The notes beneath the pieces are model-generated. The model saw only the letters and a program-made list of their open reading frames with translations. It did not search any database and had not been told where the DNA came from. From Periplaneta americana (lineage: Eukaryota > Arthropoda > Insecta > Blattodea > Blattidae): a DNA stretch of 64,000 nt. Numbering within the stretch: position 1 is the stretch's first letter; every line of letters starts with the position of its first letter. The stretch covers positions 25,153,391 through 25,217,390 of the forward strand of contig NC_091127.1 of NCBI RefSeq assembly GCF_040183065.1, given 5' to 3'. A program made the position numbers and the translations under genes. This document shows, piece after piece, positions 33,000 to 44,935 of the stretch.

Positions 33000-35175
33000 A
33001 AATTTAATAAGTGAAATGATGGGACATGGAACACTAGGCTACAGATAATGCCAACCCACCCCAAAAACATTTACCCCGAGTTAATTTTACGATGAAACAA
33101 GATAAAGCACGCCCAGAAAGAATGGGAAAAAAATTGAATTACGCGTGCATCAACAAATTTAAACCAAGTTTAATGGGAAACTAGATAGGCTCATCAGGAA
33201 GAAACCGCAGTTGATGGCATTGTCATTGCAATAAAGCTCTTTTAGGGGTTGAAAGCTTGCATATAGCAAGTATAATTCAATTTACGAGTACAGCTTAGAC
33301 TGACCTCGTCCTTCCTCCATTTATGATAACATTTCCATATCATGAACATGTCTGTTCATATGTCTCAGCTTTCAAGCTTGTTATACGTACATCAGAAATT
33401 CATGTTCTTTGCTCCTGTATTATAGATGCGAAAGTACTGTGTGGGCGATGAATCAGACAACGCAATAAATACAAAAGAAAAGTTTCTTTTCCTTGTCGGA
33501 ACACGATGTCGCTTGATTCGTAGGTGTATATACCGGTACCTAACAAGAGTAGGATACTGAGCATGCGCAGTATGTTACAACTGGAACTTATAAAGTTCAA
33601 CTGGCCCAAATTTTGTTTCTAGCAGAGTGATGCATTGGAGATAAATCGCTCGCTTGAAGTCGGTCGAATGTCGCACCCTCGAGTGAGATAAGATCGGTCG
33701 TGATACGTTCGTAATAAATAGAAGCACAGTACAAGGTCATCTCACCGACATGTCTTATCTTGTATGGAAGGCGACAGATAAGATACACATATGTTTTGCT
33801 CACACGGTAAAAATAAGGCTTTATTTTCTGCGTTCATGACAAACGTCTAATGGAACGTACCAAAACAGTAACATGAAGTTATAAATAAAATAGTATGAAA
33901 AACTTCGATATACAGTTATTATTGCTATTAATTATTATTAATAATTATTCAATATTTGATTTACCACATATATAACATGATAGGTCCATACATAGTGTTC
34001 CCCCTATATACTGCGACAATGTAGAAACGTTTTACAAAATAGGTGTTGATACAGCAGTAGATTAATAACAATATTAGTACAGAGATAACGACACAGAAAA
34101 ATAATAAAAGGAATAATCATGCTGCACAACTGTTACAGACGCAAAAATTGATACACTGATTATTAGAGATTATTACTATTACTAGAAAACTTGATACAGT
34201 TCTTGCATTATCGTGATTGTGTTCTCCGTTTATAATAATTACATTTACATCCAATAAAGTTCAGATGTGGCAAAATCACTCCTGTTTGGGGGGAAAAAAA
34301 ACATTTACCTACAACATTTATATTACATTTTAAATGAAGTTTTGTAGTTGTACTATAGAAGTTAGTTAAACACTGCAAAGTTTTGAAATGATAAACATCT
34401 ATGATGTTACTACACAGTTCATCACTGTAACAAGAACGAATGTCTAACGCTCGGCTTATACCGTTCGAGGATTTATCGCTCGCGACAATTTTACCCATCA
34501 TGCATATGCGCTACCTATTGGATTATGCTATGAACTACTTGGCGCTTGAGCGAATACGTCCGATGCGTTTCTAGGTCTATACATATTATTAAAAATTGGC
34601 TGGATGTAAATATTTTATCATTAAACATCTCAGAAACATATGTAGGCCTACTGCCTTTTGCTGTAACACTATCTGGACTGCAGAAACTATGAAAAATTAA
34701 CGTAAAAATCCATTTTAATAATAGTACAAATTTTTTAAATTGCATTTATTCTATCTTAATGAATCTAAGGATTAAAATATTTGGAAATATACATAGATCA
34801 AAATTTAAGATACGTCAAACAGGTTAATTACTTATGAAATAGATTGAAGAAAACGATTTATAAATTTGTTATACTTCATACTTTTATGCCAGTTAGTGTG
34901 TTACGTCTGGTTCATTAGTACAGTGCTACAGTACGGTATATTAGGGGAGGAAGTAATTTCGAAAACCACCCAGAAACGAATTATAAAAATGTGTTTAAAT
35001 TAATTTTCACTTTATCCAGCCAATTTGATATTTACAAACTCAAAGTTTTGGAAACAAACCAATTACTTATAATTTTAATGTTAATAACTTTTCTAAGAAA
35101 AAAAAAGAGAAATCTTGCAACGTGCTTCACAATTATCGCACCAGACGGACTGACACAACAATTTTAAAAGAGGAA
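33000..35175. other. no recognised feature
   Basis: AT-rich. Frames at 33400-33609, 34208-34501 and 34515-34745 (minus) show no known motif. CACCGACATGTCTTATCTTG at 33746 resembles part of the MITE at 35176-35343, so a decayed relative may lie around 33740-33800. Confidence 0.4.
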
Positions 35176-35343
35176 GGGCCGTATTCATAGACATTCTTAG
35201 CGCGGGCTTTCGGTGGATGATCAGCGAACTAACGTTTTTCGTATTCATAAACCAGTGTCAGCGACATGTCTTATCTTGTATGTTATCTTACCTGTTTAAC
35301 ACGCTCGTAGCCCGGGCTAGCGAAATGTCTATGAATAGCACCC
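35176..35343. mobile_element. short MITE, family M, copy 1
   Basis: Ends GGGCCGTATTCATAGACATT and, inverted, GGGTGCTATTCATAGACATT. The element is palindromic over the outer 40 bp, including the GCGCGGGCTTTCGG and CGTAGCCCGGGCTAGCG regions. Copies at 56866-57045 and, truncated by the window edge, 63973-64000. Confidence 0.8.
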
Positions 35344-35547
35344 TTAAAGTTTAAAACTATTAGAGAGAAAAAAAGTAGAAATTTAGGCCTAAGATATTAC
35401 AACAAAGTCATACAAAAATTCCCTCGCCTTATTGGTAATGTTAATATTAATTATTTCAATAGAAAACTAAAATCCATCTCTCGGACCAATCCAACACAAA
35501 TTTGTTTCTAACAATTTTCTAAATCTTAAATATTAACGTAGATAAAT

Positions 35548-35747
35548 CTCCTCCCCTCCCCTTCCCTCCCCTCCCATTCCCTTCCCTCCCCTCCCATCCA
35601 CTTCCCTCTCCTCACATCCCCCCTCCCCTGTCCTCCCCTCCCCTCCTCTCCTCTTCTCTCCCCTCTTCTCTCCACTCCCCTCCCCTTTCATCCCTTCTCC
35701 ACTCCTATCCTCTCCTCTCTTCTCTTCCTTTCCAATTCCCCCCTACT
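35548..35747. repeat. polypyrimidine tract (CCCTCT-rich)
   Basis: About 200 bp of nearly pure C/T on the plus strand, dominated by CTCCCCTCCCC. Confidence 0.9.
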
Positions 35748-35867
35748 TATTTTTTGAAACTGCGCGTCTTTTTAACATTTTTTCTACCGTTTTTCCGAGC
35801 ACAAGCTATGTTCATTCGGACGTTCCCATTAATTTATCTTTTTTGCTTTTATTAAGTAAGATTAGTT

Positions 35868-36066
35868 ATGTCCATCGCTGAGGAGTAACGGTTAGCACTT
35901 TTGAAAACGAGCGGGCTCGGGTTCAAATTTTTGTTGGAACAATTTATCTGGTTGCGGTTCCCTCAACCAAGAGCAGTAGAATTGCTGTGTAACTTTCAGC
36001 TTTAGACCTCGGACTCATTTCGCAATCATTAATTGAGGACGTCACCCGAATAAAGGCGTATACAGC
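35868..36066 (+). mobile_element. tRNA-derived SINE, family C-like, diverged
   Basis: GCTGAGGAGTAACGGTTAGC is the A-box region and GGGCTCGGGTTCAAATTTT a damaged B box. Then come ATCTGGTTGCGGTTCCCTCA, TGCTGTGTAACTTTCAGC and ACCTCGGACTCATTTCGC, in the same order as the family C body. The 3' end differs (AATAAAGGCGTATACAGC), so this may be a separate subfamily. Confidence 0.7.
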
Positions 36067-36575
36067 AAAATGTAGTTCTGATACAAACTAATTTCAATGT
36101 TTGTAAGCTGTCAGATTCATCATAGTTATATCGAAAAAGTTTTTCATTACTGTTAAACAGTTTGGAGGATATTTAAAAACAAAATTATTGAAATATAACA
36201 GCAAATAGTATGTTATGCTATTAGTACATAAATATAATATGGAACTCTGTATACGCCGTTTTACCGGCGACAATATGTTTTAGTACTAGTTTTAATTATT
36301 CTGATGTTCTAGTTGTCTAACTTCGCATGAAAATTAATTATGTATGAGAACATCTCGTACTTTATTAATAATTTTGTTTTAAAAAGTAAAATAAAATAAA
36401 TTCAACAAAATAAAATATATAATTACTATAACATATTAAATAAAAATATTGAATAATTACACAAGTAGGCCTACAAAATAACATTACATTTTCAATTTTT
36501 GGTTTTCTTGTTCTTATAGTCTATGTCTTTTTCTTTTTTGTGCATCATCTATTGTTGCTAGAGTCATCTTCACCA
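36067..36575. other. no recognised feature
   Basis: AT-rich. TATACAGCAAAATG at 36058 and TATACGCCGTTTTACC at 36251 form a weak inverted pair. Confidence 0.4.
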
Positions 36576-36619
36576 TTGTGTGATGAGTCCGGCTTTATTC
36601 AGAATTGAGTTCAGTCAAC

Positions 36620-37190
36620 TTGGACCATCTTCATCTAAAAACTGTAACAGTTCTCTGAAGTCCTTCGCCTTGGAGGGCTCCAAAGGCACTGGGTTCATCT
36701 GTGTTGGACTCAGACGTTTCAGCTGCGACACTTCCATTCCCGTCTTCCAAATGCTGAAGGGACCAATGATGCATAGTATGAGGTTCAAGCTGAAAATACC
36801 CTGATGTACTGTTTTGCAGTTTATACTTTTGCATCACGATTGTATAAGGACGATTTAAGTGTGTACCTCTTTTATCATTGATGATGTCACTGAAACCATT
36901 TTATTCTGAATTGTTGTTAATCGTTCCTCTAAAATTTGCAATAGACTCAATAGTAAGTTTCGACACACATTAATTTTTTACCCCCATTGTAGAAAACACT
37001 ATATTTCCACACAATATCCCTATTCTGGAATAAATTAAGCTTTTTAGTTTTTAGATTCACTCTTTCAAGGCAAGAAGTTGTAAAATGGTACTGCTCTAAC
37101 TTCGAACCCATGTCCCAAAAGCGTTTGAAAATAGAGAGTTGATCGTTCTTTGAAATCTCATGTGTACACATTTTCATACATCATCTTCTT
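36620..37190 (-). pseudogene. degenerate coding relic, possibly of an insect transposase-like family
   Basis: The minus strand reads SIFKRFWDMGSKLEQYHFTT, SCLERVNLKTKKLNLFQ and GGKKLMCVETYY. After frame changes it continues LLQILEERLTTIQNKMVS and DDKRGTHL. The order FWxxGxxxxQ ... KxxCxxxFLxxLxIxExRxxxxxxK ... DxRGxH recalls uncharacterised insect proteins that I believe are transposon-derived. The match is by memory and needs several frameshifts. Confidence 0.35.
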
Positions 37191-37447
37191 ATCCTTGTAA
37201 ATGACTTCTCTTCCATTTCCTTGCGTGTACAAGTTATGTATGACTTGCCACTGTTTCTATTTATTTTCCTTTCTTCGGTTTTCCATTTAGTTTTGCTCAC
37301 AAGCTTCTTTTTTCCCATATTTTCGGTCATGATTCACTGCTGCAACTGACAACCTGAAGTAGGCCTAAACATCGAATAACAGCATGTGATTGCCGCTGTA
37401 GTAGGTGGGTTTACTTGTTCAACGTAAACACGTAACATTGTGTCCTG

Positions 37448-37742
37448 TGATGAAAGAGTGATGGAACGGAGAAAAATTCTCTCCGGCGCCCGGATTTGAA
37501 CCCGGGTTTTCAGCTCTACGTGCTGATGCTTTATCCACTAAGCCACGCCGGATACAACCCCGACGCCGGTCAGAATTGTCTCAGATTAAGCTCCATCTCT
37601 TGGATTCCCTCTGAGACGATTCTGACGTCGGGGTTGTATCCGGCGTGGCTTAGTGGATAAAGCATCAGCACGTAGAGCTGAAGACCCGGGTTCAAATCCC
37701 GGCGCCGGAGAGAATTTTTCTCCGTTCCATCACTCTTTCATC
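37448..37742. mobile_element. palindromic pair of tRNA-like modules D (copy 3)
   Basis: A minus-strand module (37471-37560) and a plus-strand module (37625-37712) face each other within inverted arms of about 135 bp, separated by a loop of about 25 bp near 37582-37607. Each module has a perfect 7-bp acceptor stem (TCCGGCG with CGCCGGA), a D-arm GGCTTAGTGGATAAAGC, an anticodon arm with loop ACGTAGA, a T arm CCGGGTTCAAATCC, then GAGAATTTTTCTCC. The reading at the anticodon position would be GTA but position 33 is C. The tRNA fold is better here than in any other copy. Confidence 0.8.
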
Positions 37743-37839
37743 ATATGATGACGCAGAATATCTGCATGGAAATATCATATGTACTTCGGTACATCAAAAT
37801 ATATATAATATTGTGTCCTGTGTTACGTGTTGAAGCTAG

Positions 37840-37965
37840 GCTTACGAAAATTTACTACAGTGCACTATACCAATTGAACTATATAATCCCTTGATCGTCG
37901 GAAAACGGGCGTATAAGGGTATACGCCGTTATTCGGGTGACGTCCTCAATTCGCATATCATCATC
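37840..37965 (-). mobile_element. decayed SINE fragment with A-box-like sequence
   Basis: On the minus strand TAGTTCAATTGGTATAGTGC (about 37868-37887) looks like a tRNA D-arm and A box. ATACGCCCTTATACGCC and ACGTCACCCGAATAACGGCG nearby resemble the 3' end of the SINE at 35868-36066. No B box is clear. Confidence 0.4.
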
Positions 37966-38287
37966 ATCCATGCCGTAGTCCAGATTAAGTTCACGGTGCG
38001 ACGTGCTGTACTTGTACAAGAGCGCGCCCGTTAGGCTACCTGATCATTCACAGAAATGGAGTAATAAGCACAATAAGCCTCAGACTGAAGTGTTAAGCAT
38101 TCGCTTTCCTCCTCCGTACAAAATAAAAATAAACGATTAGTTTTAGGTTAGAAATTGTTTTAATTATTTATTAATCTATGTTTAAGTTCTTACACATTTG
38201 AAAATCTCCCCCGAAAAAGGGTGTAACATCAAATTAATGAAAAATGTGACTTCGGTGGAAAAAGTAATTTTTAAACATTCATTTGAT

Positions 38288-39065
38288 ATTGATATTGATA
38301 TATTTATTCTACAACTCTTATTTGGTAATGGGTCGCCACCACATCTCTGTATTCGTGCTCCCCATTACCTTCTAATTACAATAAATTTCATTGACGTGTG
38401 CAGTCATCTTGTTTTACCTTTTTTACCTCTATTACTATAATACATACTCTCAATTTGCTTTCTAACCTCTCCCCTTAAAATTTTCCCTTCTTTCTAATGA
38501 ACACCTCACCACTTTTATTGTTTACTTACTGTATATTTGAAGTACTTCCTATCGTCTAAAATTTCTCTAATTTTGAACTACATTTACTAACACTATTTAA
38601 TCATACTCATTCACTTTCATCACTAATTTACAATCAATTCTACCTCTCCTCACTTCTGTCATCACTCTTATCCCCTATTTCTCCATTAAACACTGAATCA
38701 CATGTTTATTTTGCTAAACTGTTCCCTTTCACCCCGATAAATTTTCCGTTTGCCACTATTTTTGTAAGTCAACTCAACCTTTGTAAACTTACATTAAAAT
38801 ACTTGTTGTCTTCCTATCATTTCAATTTCTCTGATTGTACACTAACTTAGTCGATACTCCAATATTAGTAACATTTCACTACCAATTACTATTAACAAAC
38901 ACTTCTAATTTTCTCTCGTCACTTCTTTATCAACTCTTGTTTCTCTGGACACTAATTCACTTATTCGTTCATTCATTCTCTCTCAGATTGTTTTGCTAGC
39001 TACTCTTACTCCTTCAACACTCACTTTATTGTTTCTATGTCTTTTGCCACACTTTTATCACTCCA
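38288..39065 (-). mobile_element. dispersed retroposon-like repeat Y, copy 2
   Basis: Reverse complement of 15852-16640 over its whole length. The minus-strand tail is AATAAATATATCAATATCAA, matching the ATATC-type tail of copy 1. Both copies are non-coding. Divergence is moderate with small indels. Confidence 0.65.
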
Positions 39066-39285
39066 TCCCCCTTAAGCACCAACTTCGCAGACTGTAATTC
39101 TGCGGTTCCTTATTTCCTTCCTTTCCCTCACAAGTAGAAAACATTCATTTATAACCAGACAGCGCATTTTCGTTCTCAAACAAGTTAGGAAAGTTATCGG
39201 TTAGTATATCCTGGAGTTTTAGAGTTAAAACTCTGACTCTAAATGCTTACATCAGGACGCTACGAAATGTATAACCTAGCTTCGG

Positions 39286-39321
39286 TAAATAATAATAAAT
39301 AATAATAATAATAACAATAAC

Positions 39322-39380
<59 letters not shown>
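39286..39380. repeat. (AAT)n microsatellite
   Basis: About 95 bp of AAT with a few AAC units. Confidence 0.95.
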
Positions 39381-39382
<2 letters not shown>

Positions 39383-39519
39383 GAGCATGACAACTGTGGG
39401 ATTGCTACTAACTTGAAATGGTTTGTCCAGCTACTTTTTAAACATATGAACGCACTAACACTGTGAAACTAGCTCTGTACAAAATATTAGTGCTACATAT
39501 GACAGAAAATATGTATGTA

Positions 39520-40690
39520 TTTATTTATTTACACTGCAAGTGGGCAAGAACCCGGTGGCAGTGGTATATACAATATTAACAATACACAATAAAATGATAA
39601 GCAATACACAATAAAATTTGCAATACACAATACAATTTTACAATACATATACTATTTTATACACAATACAATAAGAATACACAATACAATTTAACACAAT
39701 AATAATAAAACATAAATAAAATACATAATTTTACAATACAACCTACATAATTATGTAATAGGTCCTACATAAGTTTCAATAGTCTTTCACTTTACTCTCA
39801 TCTCATTCCCTGTAGTGCCACTATGACGCATTTCACTGACACTTTAGCACACATTTCACTGACACTCTGTAACACATTTCACTGACACTCTATAACACAT
39901 TTCACTGACACTCTGTAACACATTTCACTGACACTATAGAACACATTTCATTGACGCTATAACTTATCACTGATCGGAACTGTTCACTGCACTGTAAAAC
40001 CATAACTTCACTGACTCACCTCGCTTCACTGATACAACAGTTAAAATAAGTCAAATAATTACATCCTTATGCATACTTATAAACAGAACTACATTTAAAC
40101 TAAACATTTCTAGTCTAAGACCCTCTTACACGCTATTTTTAAATAATTTACAATTCAAACCAAGGAAGTAAACTCGTCAGGATAGATAAATACATGTCAC
40201 CTTAAAAAATTAAATGTTGAATGTCACCTTAATTTTAATTTGCGCTTTATACACAGCTTTTTAAGTTATTCTTGAATCTCCTTAAGGAAGGACAACCCTC
40301 AAAGACCGCTGCAGATAGGTCATTCCAATCATTTATAGTTCTATTTAAAAATGAGAATTTACCTACATCCGTTTTCTGTTTCCTACATTTGATTTTAAAA
40401 TCATGATCGTTCCTACCATAGTACGTTGGCTTTTCTAACCGAGCCGTTATGTCTACCCATGCTTTCTGACCTAGATGTGCTCTATACAATGATGTTATTC
40501 TAGTTTTCCTACGTCTGTTTTCCAAATTTTCCCATTTAAGTTCTTTTATCGTATCGTTTCCATCTTCTCTTTTACCTATAACAAATTTAGCTGCCCTATA
40601 CTGGATTCTTTCTAAGGAATTTATCTTATATATTCTATAGTGACCCCAACATGTAGTTCCGTATTCCATTAACGGTCGCACTAACGTTAA
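39520..40690 (-). mobile_element. CR1/Jockey-like LINE, 5'-truncated
   Basis: The minus-strand frame 40247-40681 (144 codons) starts at RPLMEYGTTCWGHYRIYKIN and has SLERIQYRAAKFVIG, ENRRRKTRITSLYRAHLGQK and FLNRTINDWNDLSAAVFEG before LRRFKNNLKSCV and a stop. This is the region after the reverse transcriptase in CR1/Jockey-group ORF2. The 3' UTR contains a 23-bp minisatellite (39830-39965) and CAATACACAATA repeats. The end TTGCAGTGTAAATAAATAAA is at 39516-39540. Confidence 0.75.
39831..39965. repeat. 23-bp minisatellite in a LINE 3' UTR
   Basis: Five to six units of ACACATTTCACTGACACTCT plus three bases, with small variation at the end of each unit. Confidence 0.88.
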
Positions 40691-40799
40691 TTACATCGAT
40701 AATACTACTGAACTAGTATATACAATATATATTGCAGATTATAATAGTAAACATGATGCACATTAACTGTAAATACTCTATATACTCACATAAGGAAAT

Positions 40800-41115
40800 T
40801 AACTACAAAACATATATTCTGAGGTTATGAAATTCATATCTGCCACTAAAAATTTTCTTTAGCAATGAAAATGTTCTTCCTACGTTACATGACGTTACAG
40901 GGACAAAAGAATAATAACAAAAATCAATATACAAATTAGCAATATTTACATTTTATACAATATATGCAAATAATTCATTTATCAAAACCTATCCCGTTGC
41001 AGTGAACGAAAATATACATTCTGAGGTTATGAAATGAAAATCTTTTACGAACATCACATAAAACTTGTTTAAACTAAAAGAATGTTCTTTCTACGTCACA
41101 TGACGTTAAATGGGC
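40800..41115. repeat. imperfect direct duplication of about 105 bp
   Basis: ATTCTGAGGTTATGAAAT at 40814 and again at 41021, and TCTACGTCACATGACGTTA-type text at about 40875 and 41092, in the same order about 207 bp apart. No family recognised. Confidence 0.6.
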
Positions 41116-41315
41116 ATATTTATAATATATTACAGCATTGTTATTTAATGACCCCAAATGCGTACCTGCTTGTAATTCTACCTTGCTTATGACGTAGGCT
41201 AATAGATGTACCAGAAACTATTCGATCCGCTGTACGTTTGGGAACGGAAATGCGCTGCCTCTTTATCAATTCATAAATTCATCCCATACCTGAATACATT
41301 TTAGTGTTTATTAAT

Positions 41316-41460
41316 CAAATGGTTCTTCTAATAAATATAACTTAAGCCTAACGAAAAATGGCCCTGAAATTATTTTCTTTTCTCCTGAAACGTGTATTAT
41401 AGATTTGTTGGTCACACCCTTATTCGAAGGAGGTCTTCAATTCTCCTTGTGTACTATAAT
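41316..41460 (+). repeat. dispersed repeat shared with 4905-5040
   Basis: Diverged second copy of the segment described at 4905-5040. Confidence 0.5.
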
Positions 41461-41529
41461 AATGTCTTTTTCTGTAATATATTTGTATTTGTAAATTAAT
41501 TTGTAATATTATTATGAATATATTATCAA

Positions 41530-42500
41530 CTAGCCGTACCCGTGCGCTCCGCTGCACCTGTTAGAAATAAATATAAAGTAATTACATAATTCAAATAGGA
41601 CATTTGATCCAGGGAACATTCGTGTTTGATATAAGGATAAATCGTTTATTATGTTACTTAATTTAAATTGTAATTGCAGAATTAAAATGCGATCATTTTG
41701 ATCCAGAGACCACTCATTTGGTCATAAAAATTATTTTAGGAAATACAGGAAACGAATGTACAGAATAGCCTATCAAGTTTTCTGTGCATAAGAAGCTATT
41801 TTAATCTTACCTGTCCTCGATTCACTCAGAAGTTACTGTAATAACATCATAGCATTATGTCCATCTACACTTTCCAATGGTGAATTAATAATTAATTATA
41901 CAAATCGATTAATTTAGCTTCTGATATTACTTCATACAAACACAGAAATATTATCTGTGGGCTATCTTTCATAGCTTTCGATTGTTGCTGTCCAAGGCCC
42001 CTTACAGACGAAGTCATTTGTTTTTTAATTCATTACACGGCCTTAGATGGCAGTTATTTTAATTTTAAAACTCATTTATCTCATTAAAGATCAGTTCTAT
42101 CAAAATGTTTCAGGGAATAAAACTTATCGGAAATTATTTTTAAAGAAACTTTTGTTATGTAACATTTTTCATAAAAATCAATAATAAGCGAGATATTTCG
42201 ATTTATTTAATTCAGGATCCCTTATAACCCCTTTTTTAAATAATGTATTTTGAATGCCATATAGCCTAAAATCTAAGTTACAACGAACTTAATTTATATT
42301 CCAATTTTCATAGAAATCCGTTCAGCCATTATCGCGTGAAAAGGTAACAAACATACAGACAGACAGACATACAAACAAAAATTTCAAAAAAGGGTATTTT
42401 CGGTTTCAGAGTGGTTAGTTGTATATATTAGGACCAATTATTTTTGGAAAATCGAAAATTACCAGAAAAATTTCGGCTACAGATTTATTATTAGTATAGA
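41530..42500 (-). mobile_element. Helitron-like non-autonomous element, copy 1
   Basis: On the minus strand it begins TCTATACTAATAATAAATCT after an A and ends GGGTACGGCTAG before a T. Just upstream of the end GTGCAGCGGAGCGCAC can form a 6-bp hairpin with a bulged A. No TIR or TSD, an A/T insertion context, a TC start and a CTAG end preceded by a hairpin are the Helitron hallmarks. About 970 bp, no Rep/helicase frame. A copy in the opposite orientation lies at 43788-44837. Confidence 0.65.
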
Positions 42501-43070
42501 TTACAAATATTACGAATTTTTAACTTACACTAAAATTATTAGCCTACATTTCGTATGTACGATTATGGAATAAATTGACTGTTAGTTACTTAATATACTA
42601 TGAAAGGGAATTACAGTATGTGGAGTAATATTTTGCAGTGAATGGGAAAATATGGTCGTCCCTCATTTGCAAAATGAAAAGAGTGGAAGTGTTTGTAGAT
42701 GGAGTTTTTAGAATGTATCGATTCACCCATTCAACCCCCGCGACCTACCTCTTAATGGAGATGTGGGGGATCGCAACAAAGCGAATTTCCGTGTTGCAAT
42801 GTGCGATCACAGCTGCTGGTAGTGCTGCTTAGGGCTCAGATACAGCTACCAGAAATTGAGGGAAATCAGATCAGATGCGAGATGGTGCCCTTATGCTCCA
42901 CAAATAAAAGAGGACAGTTATAACCTATTGAATTCATAAAACTGGGCTCGCTCAGTGAGAGAGTTATTCCACAAGCGAAAATAATAATAATAAAAAAAAG
43001 CATTAAAAGGATCGTAACCTCCTACTTTGCAAAGAGAACAGGAGGCTTCTGAAACAAGTGAATACGAGGC
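42501..43070. other. no recognised feature
   Basis: A frame of 64 codons at 42638-42832 shows no known motif. Nothing else recognised. Confidence 0.4.
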
Positions 43071-43088
43071 AGACAATGAGAAATCTAT

Positions 43089-43774
43089 TACTTACTTACA
43101 AATGGCTTTTAAGGAACCCGAAGGTTCATTGCCGCCCTCACATAAGCCCGCCATCGGTCCCTATCCTGTGCAAGATTAATCCAGTCTCTATCATCATACC
43201 CCACCTCCCTCAAATCCATTTTAATATTATCTTCCCGTCTACGTCTCGGCCTCTCTAAATGTCTTTTTCCCTCCGGTCTCCCAACTAACACTCTATATGC
43301 ATTTCTGGATTCGCCCATACGTGCTACATGCCCTGCCCATCTCTAAACGTCTGGATTTTAAGTTCCTAATTATGTCAGGTGAAGAATACAATGCGTGCAG
43401 TTCTGTGTTGTGTAACTTTCTCCATTCTCCTGTAACTTCATCCCGCTTAGCCCCAAATATTTTCCTAAGCACCTTATTCTCAAACACCCTTAACCTATGT
43501 TCCTCTCTCAGAGTGAGAGTCCAAGTTTCACAACCATACAGAAGAACCGGTAATATAACTGTTTTATAAATTCTAACTTTCAGATTTTTGGACAGCAGAC
43601 TGGATGATAAGAGCTTCTCAACCGAATAATAACACGCATTTCCCATATTTATCCTAGGTTTAATTTCCTCCCGAGTGTCATTTATACTTGTTACTGTTGC
43701 TCCAAGATATCTCAATTTTTCCACCTCTTCAAAGGATAAATCTCCAATTTTTATATTTCCATTTCGTACAATAT
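43089..43774 (-). mobile_element. RTE-like LINE, copy g, inserted at the 5' end of a Helitron-like element
   Basis: From [20 protein letters not shown] to NLRVP, with a frameshift around 43345. AGACAATGAGAAATCTAT (43071-43088) and AGATAATGGGAAATCTAT (43775-43792) are an 18-bp target duplication with two transitions. Its last five bases, TCTAT, are the first bases of the Helitron-like element at 43788, so the LINE arrived after the Helitron. Confidence 0.88.
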
Positions 43775-43787
43775 AGATAATGGGAAA

Positions 43788-44837
43788 TCTATACTAATAA
43801 TAATTCTGTAACCGAAATTTTTCTGGTAATTTTCGATTTTCCAAAAATAATTGGTGTCAACTTGTATAATTAATCCTGGTGAAACCAAAAATCACTGTTT
43901 TGACATTTTTGTCTGTCTGTCTGGATGTTTGTTACCTTTTCACGCGATAATGGCTGAACCTATTTATATGAGAATTAGAATATAAATTACGTTCGTTGTA
44001 ACTTAGATTTTAGGCTATATGGCACTCAAAATACTTTATTTAAAAGGGGGGTTATAAGGGAGCTTGAATTAAATAAATCTAAATATCTCCCTTATTATTA
44101 ATTTTCGTGAAAAATGTTACATAACAAACGTTTTTTTAATGATTTCCGATAAGTTTTATTCTGTGCAAAATTTTGATAGGGCTGATATTTAATGAGATAA
44201 ATGAGTTTTAAAATTAAAATAACGCCATCTAAGGCGCTGCAATTAAATAAAAACAAATGACTTCGTCTATAAGGGGCCTTGACAACAACAATCGAAAGCT
44301 ATTAAACATAGCCTACAGAGAATGTTTCTGTGTTAGTATGAAGTAATATCGGAAGCTAAATTAACCGATTTGTATAATTAATTATTAATTCACCATTTGA
44401 AATAGTAGTTTCTCTGGGGGCCTGAATTAAATAAACTAAAATATCTCGCTTATTATTGATTTTTGTGAAAAATGTTACATAACAAAAGTTTCTTTAAAAA
44501 TGATTTCTGATACGTTTCATTCCAAGCAAAATTTTGATGGGACCAAATTGCACCAAAAACGGATGTTCTCTGAACCAAATGATCATATTTTAATTATTTG
44601 CATGTAATAACAATTAAGAAACATGTTAAAGGAATTGTCATTGCACCAAATGATTGCTCTCTGGACCAAAATGACCGCATTGTAATTATTTAAATACAAT
44701 TTAAAATAAGTAACATATTAAACGATTTATTCTTCTATCAAACACGAATGTTCCCTGGATCAAACGTCCTATTTTAATTGTGTAATTACTTTATATTTAT
44801 TTCTAACGGGTGCAGCGGAGCGCAAGGGTACGGCTAG
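43788..44837 (+). mobile_element. Helitron-like non-autonomous element, copy 2
   Basis: Starts TCTATACTAATAATAATTCT after an A and ends GGGTACGGCTAG before T (44834-44838). The hairpin GTGCAGCGGAGCGCA is conserved except its outermost pair. It aligns with the reverse of copy 1 across most of its length and has extra sequence near 44200-44700 that includes an internal partial duplication. Confidence 0.65.
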
Positions 44838-44935
44838 TATGAAATAAATGTGTTGGTGTTCTTATGTATTATAAGTCAGTGAAGACTTCTGAATAATTTG
44901 AAGATATTATTTTTCGATAGGGGGAGATGGCCACC

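Noticed and set aside
37625..37712. Functional tRNA with anticodon GTA
   Set aside because: Fold and acceptor stem are good, but position 33 is C instead of T in every copy and the modules sit in repeated, palindromic units. Treated as a mobile tRNA-like module.
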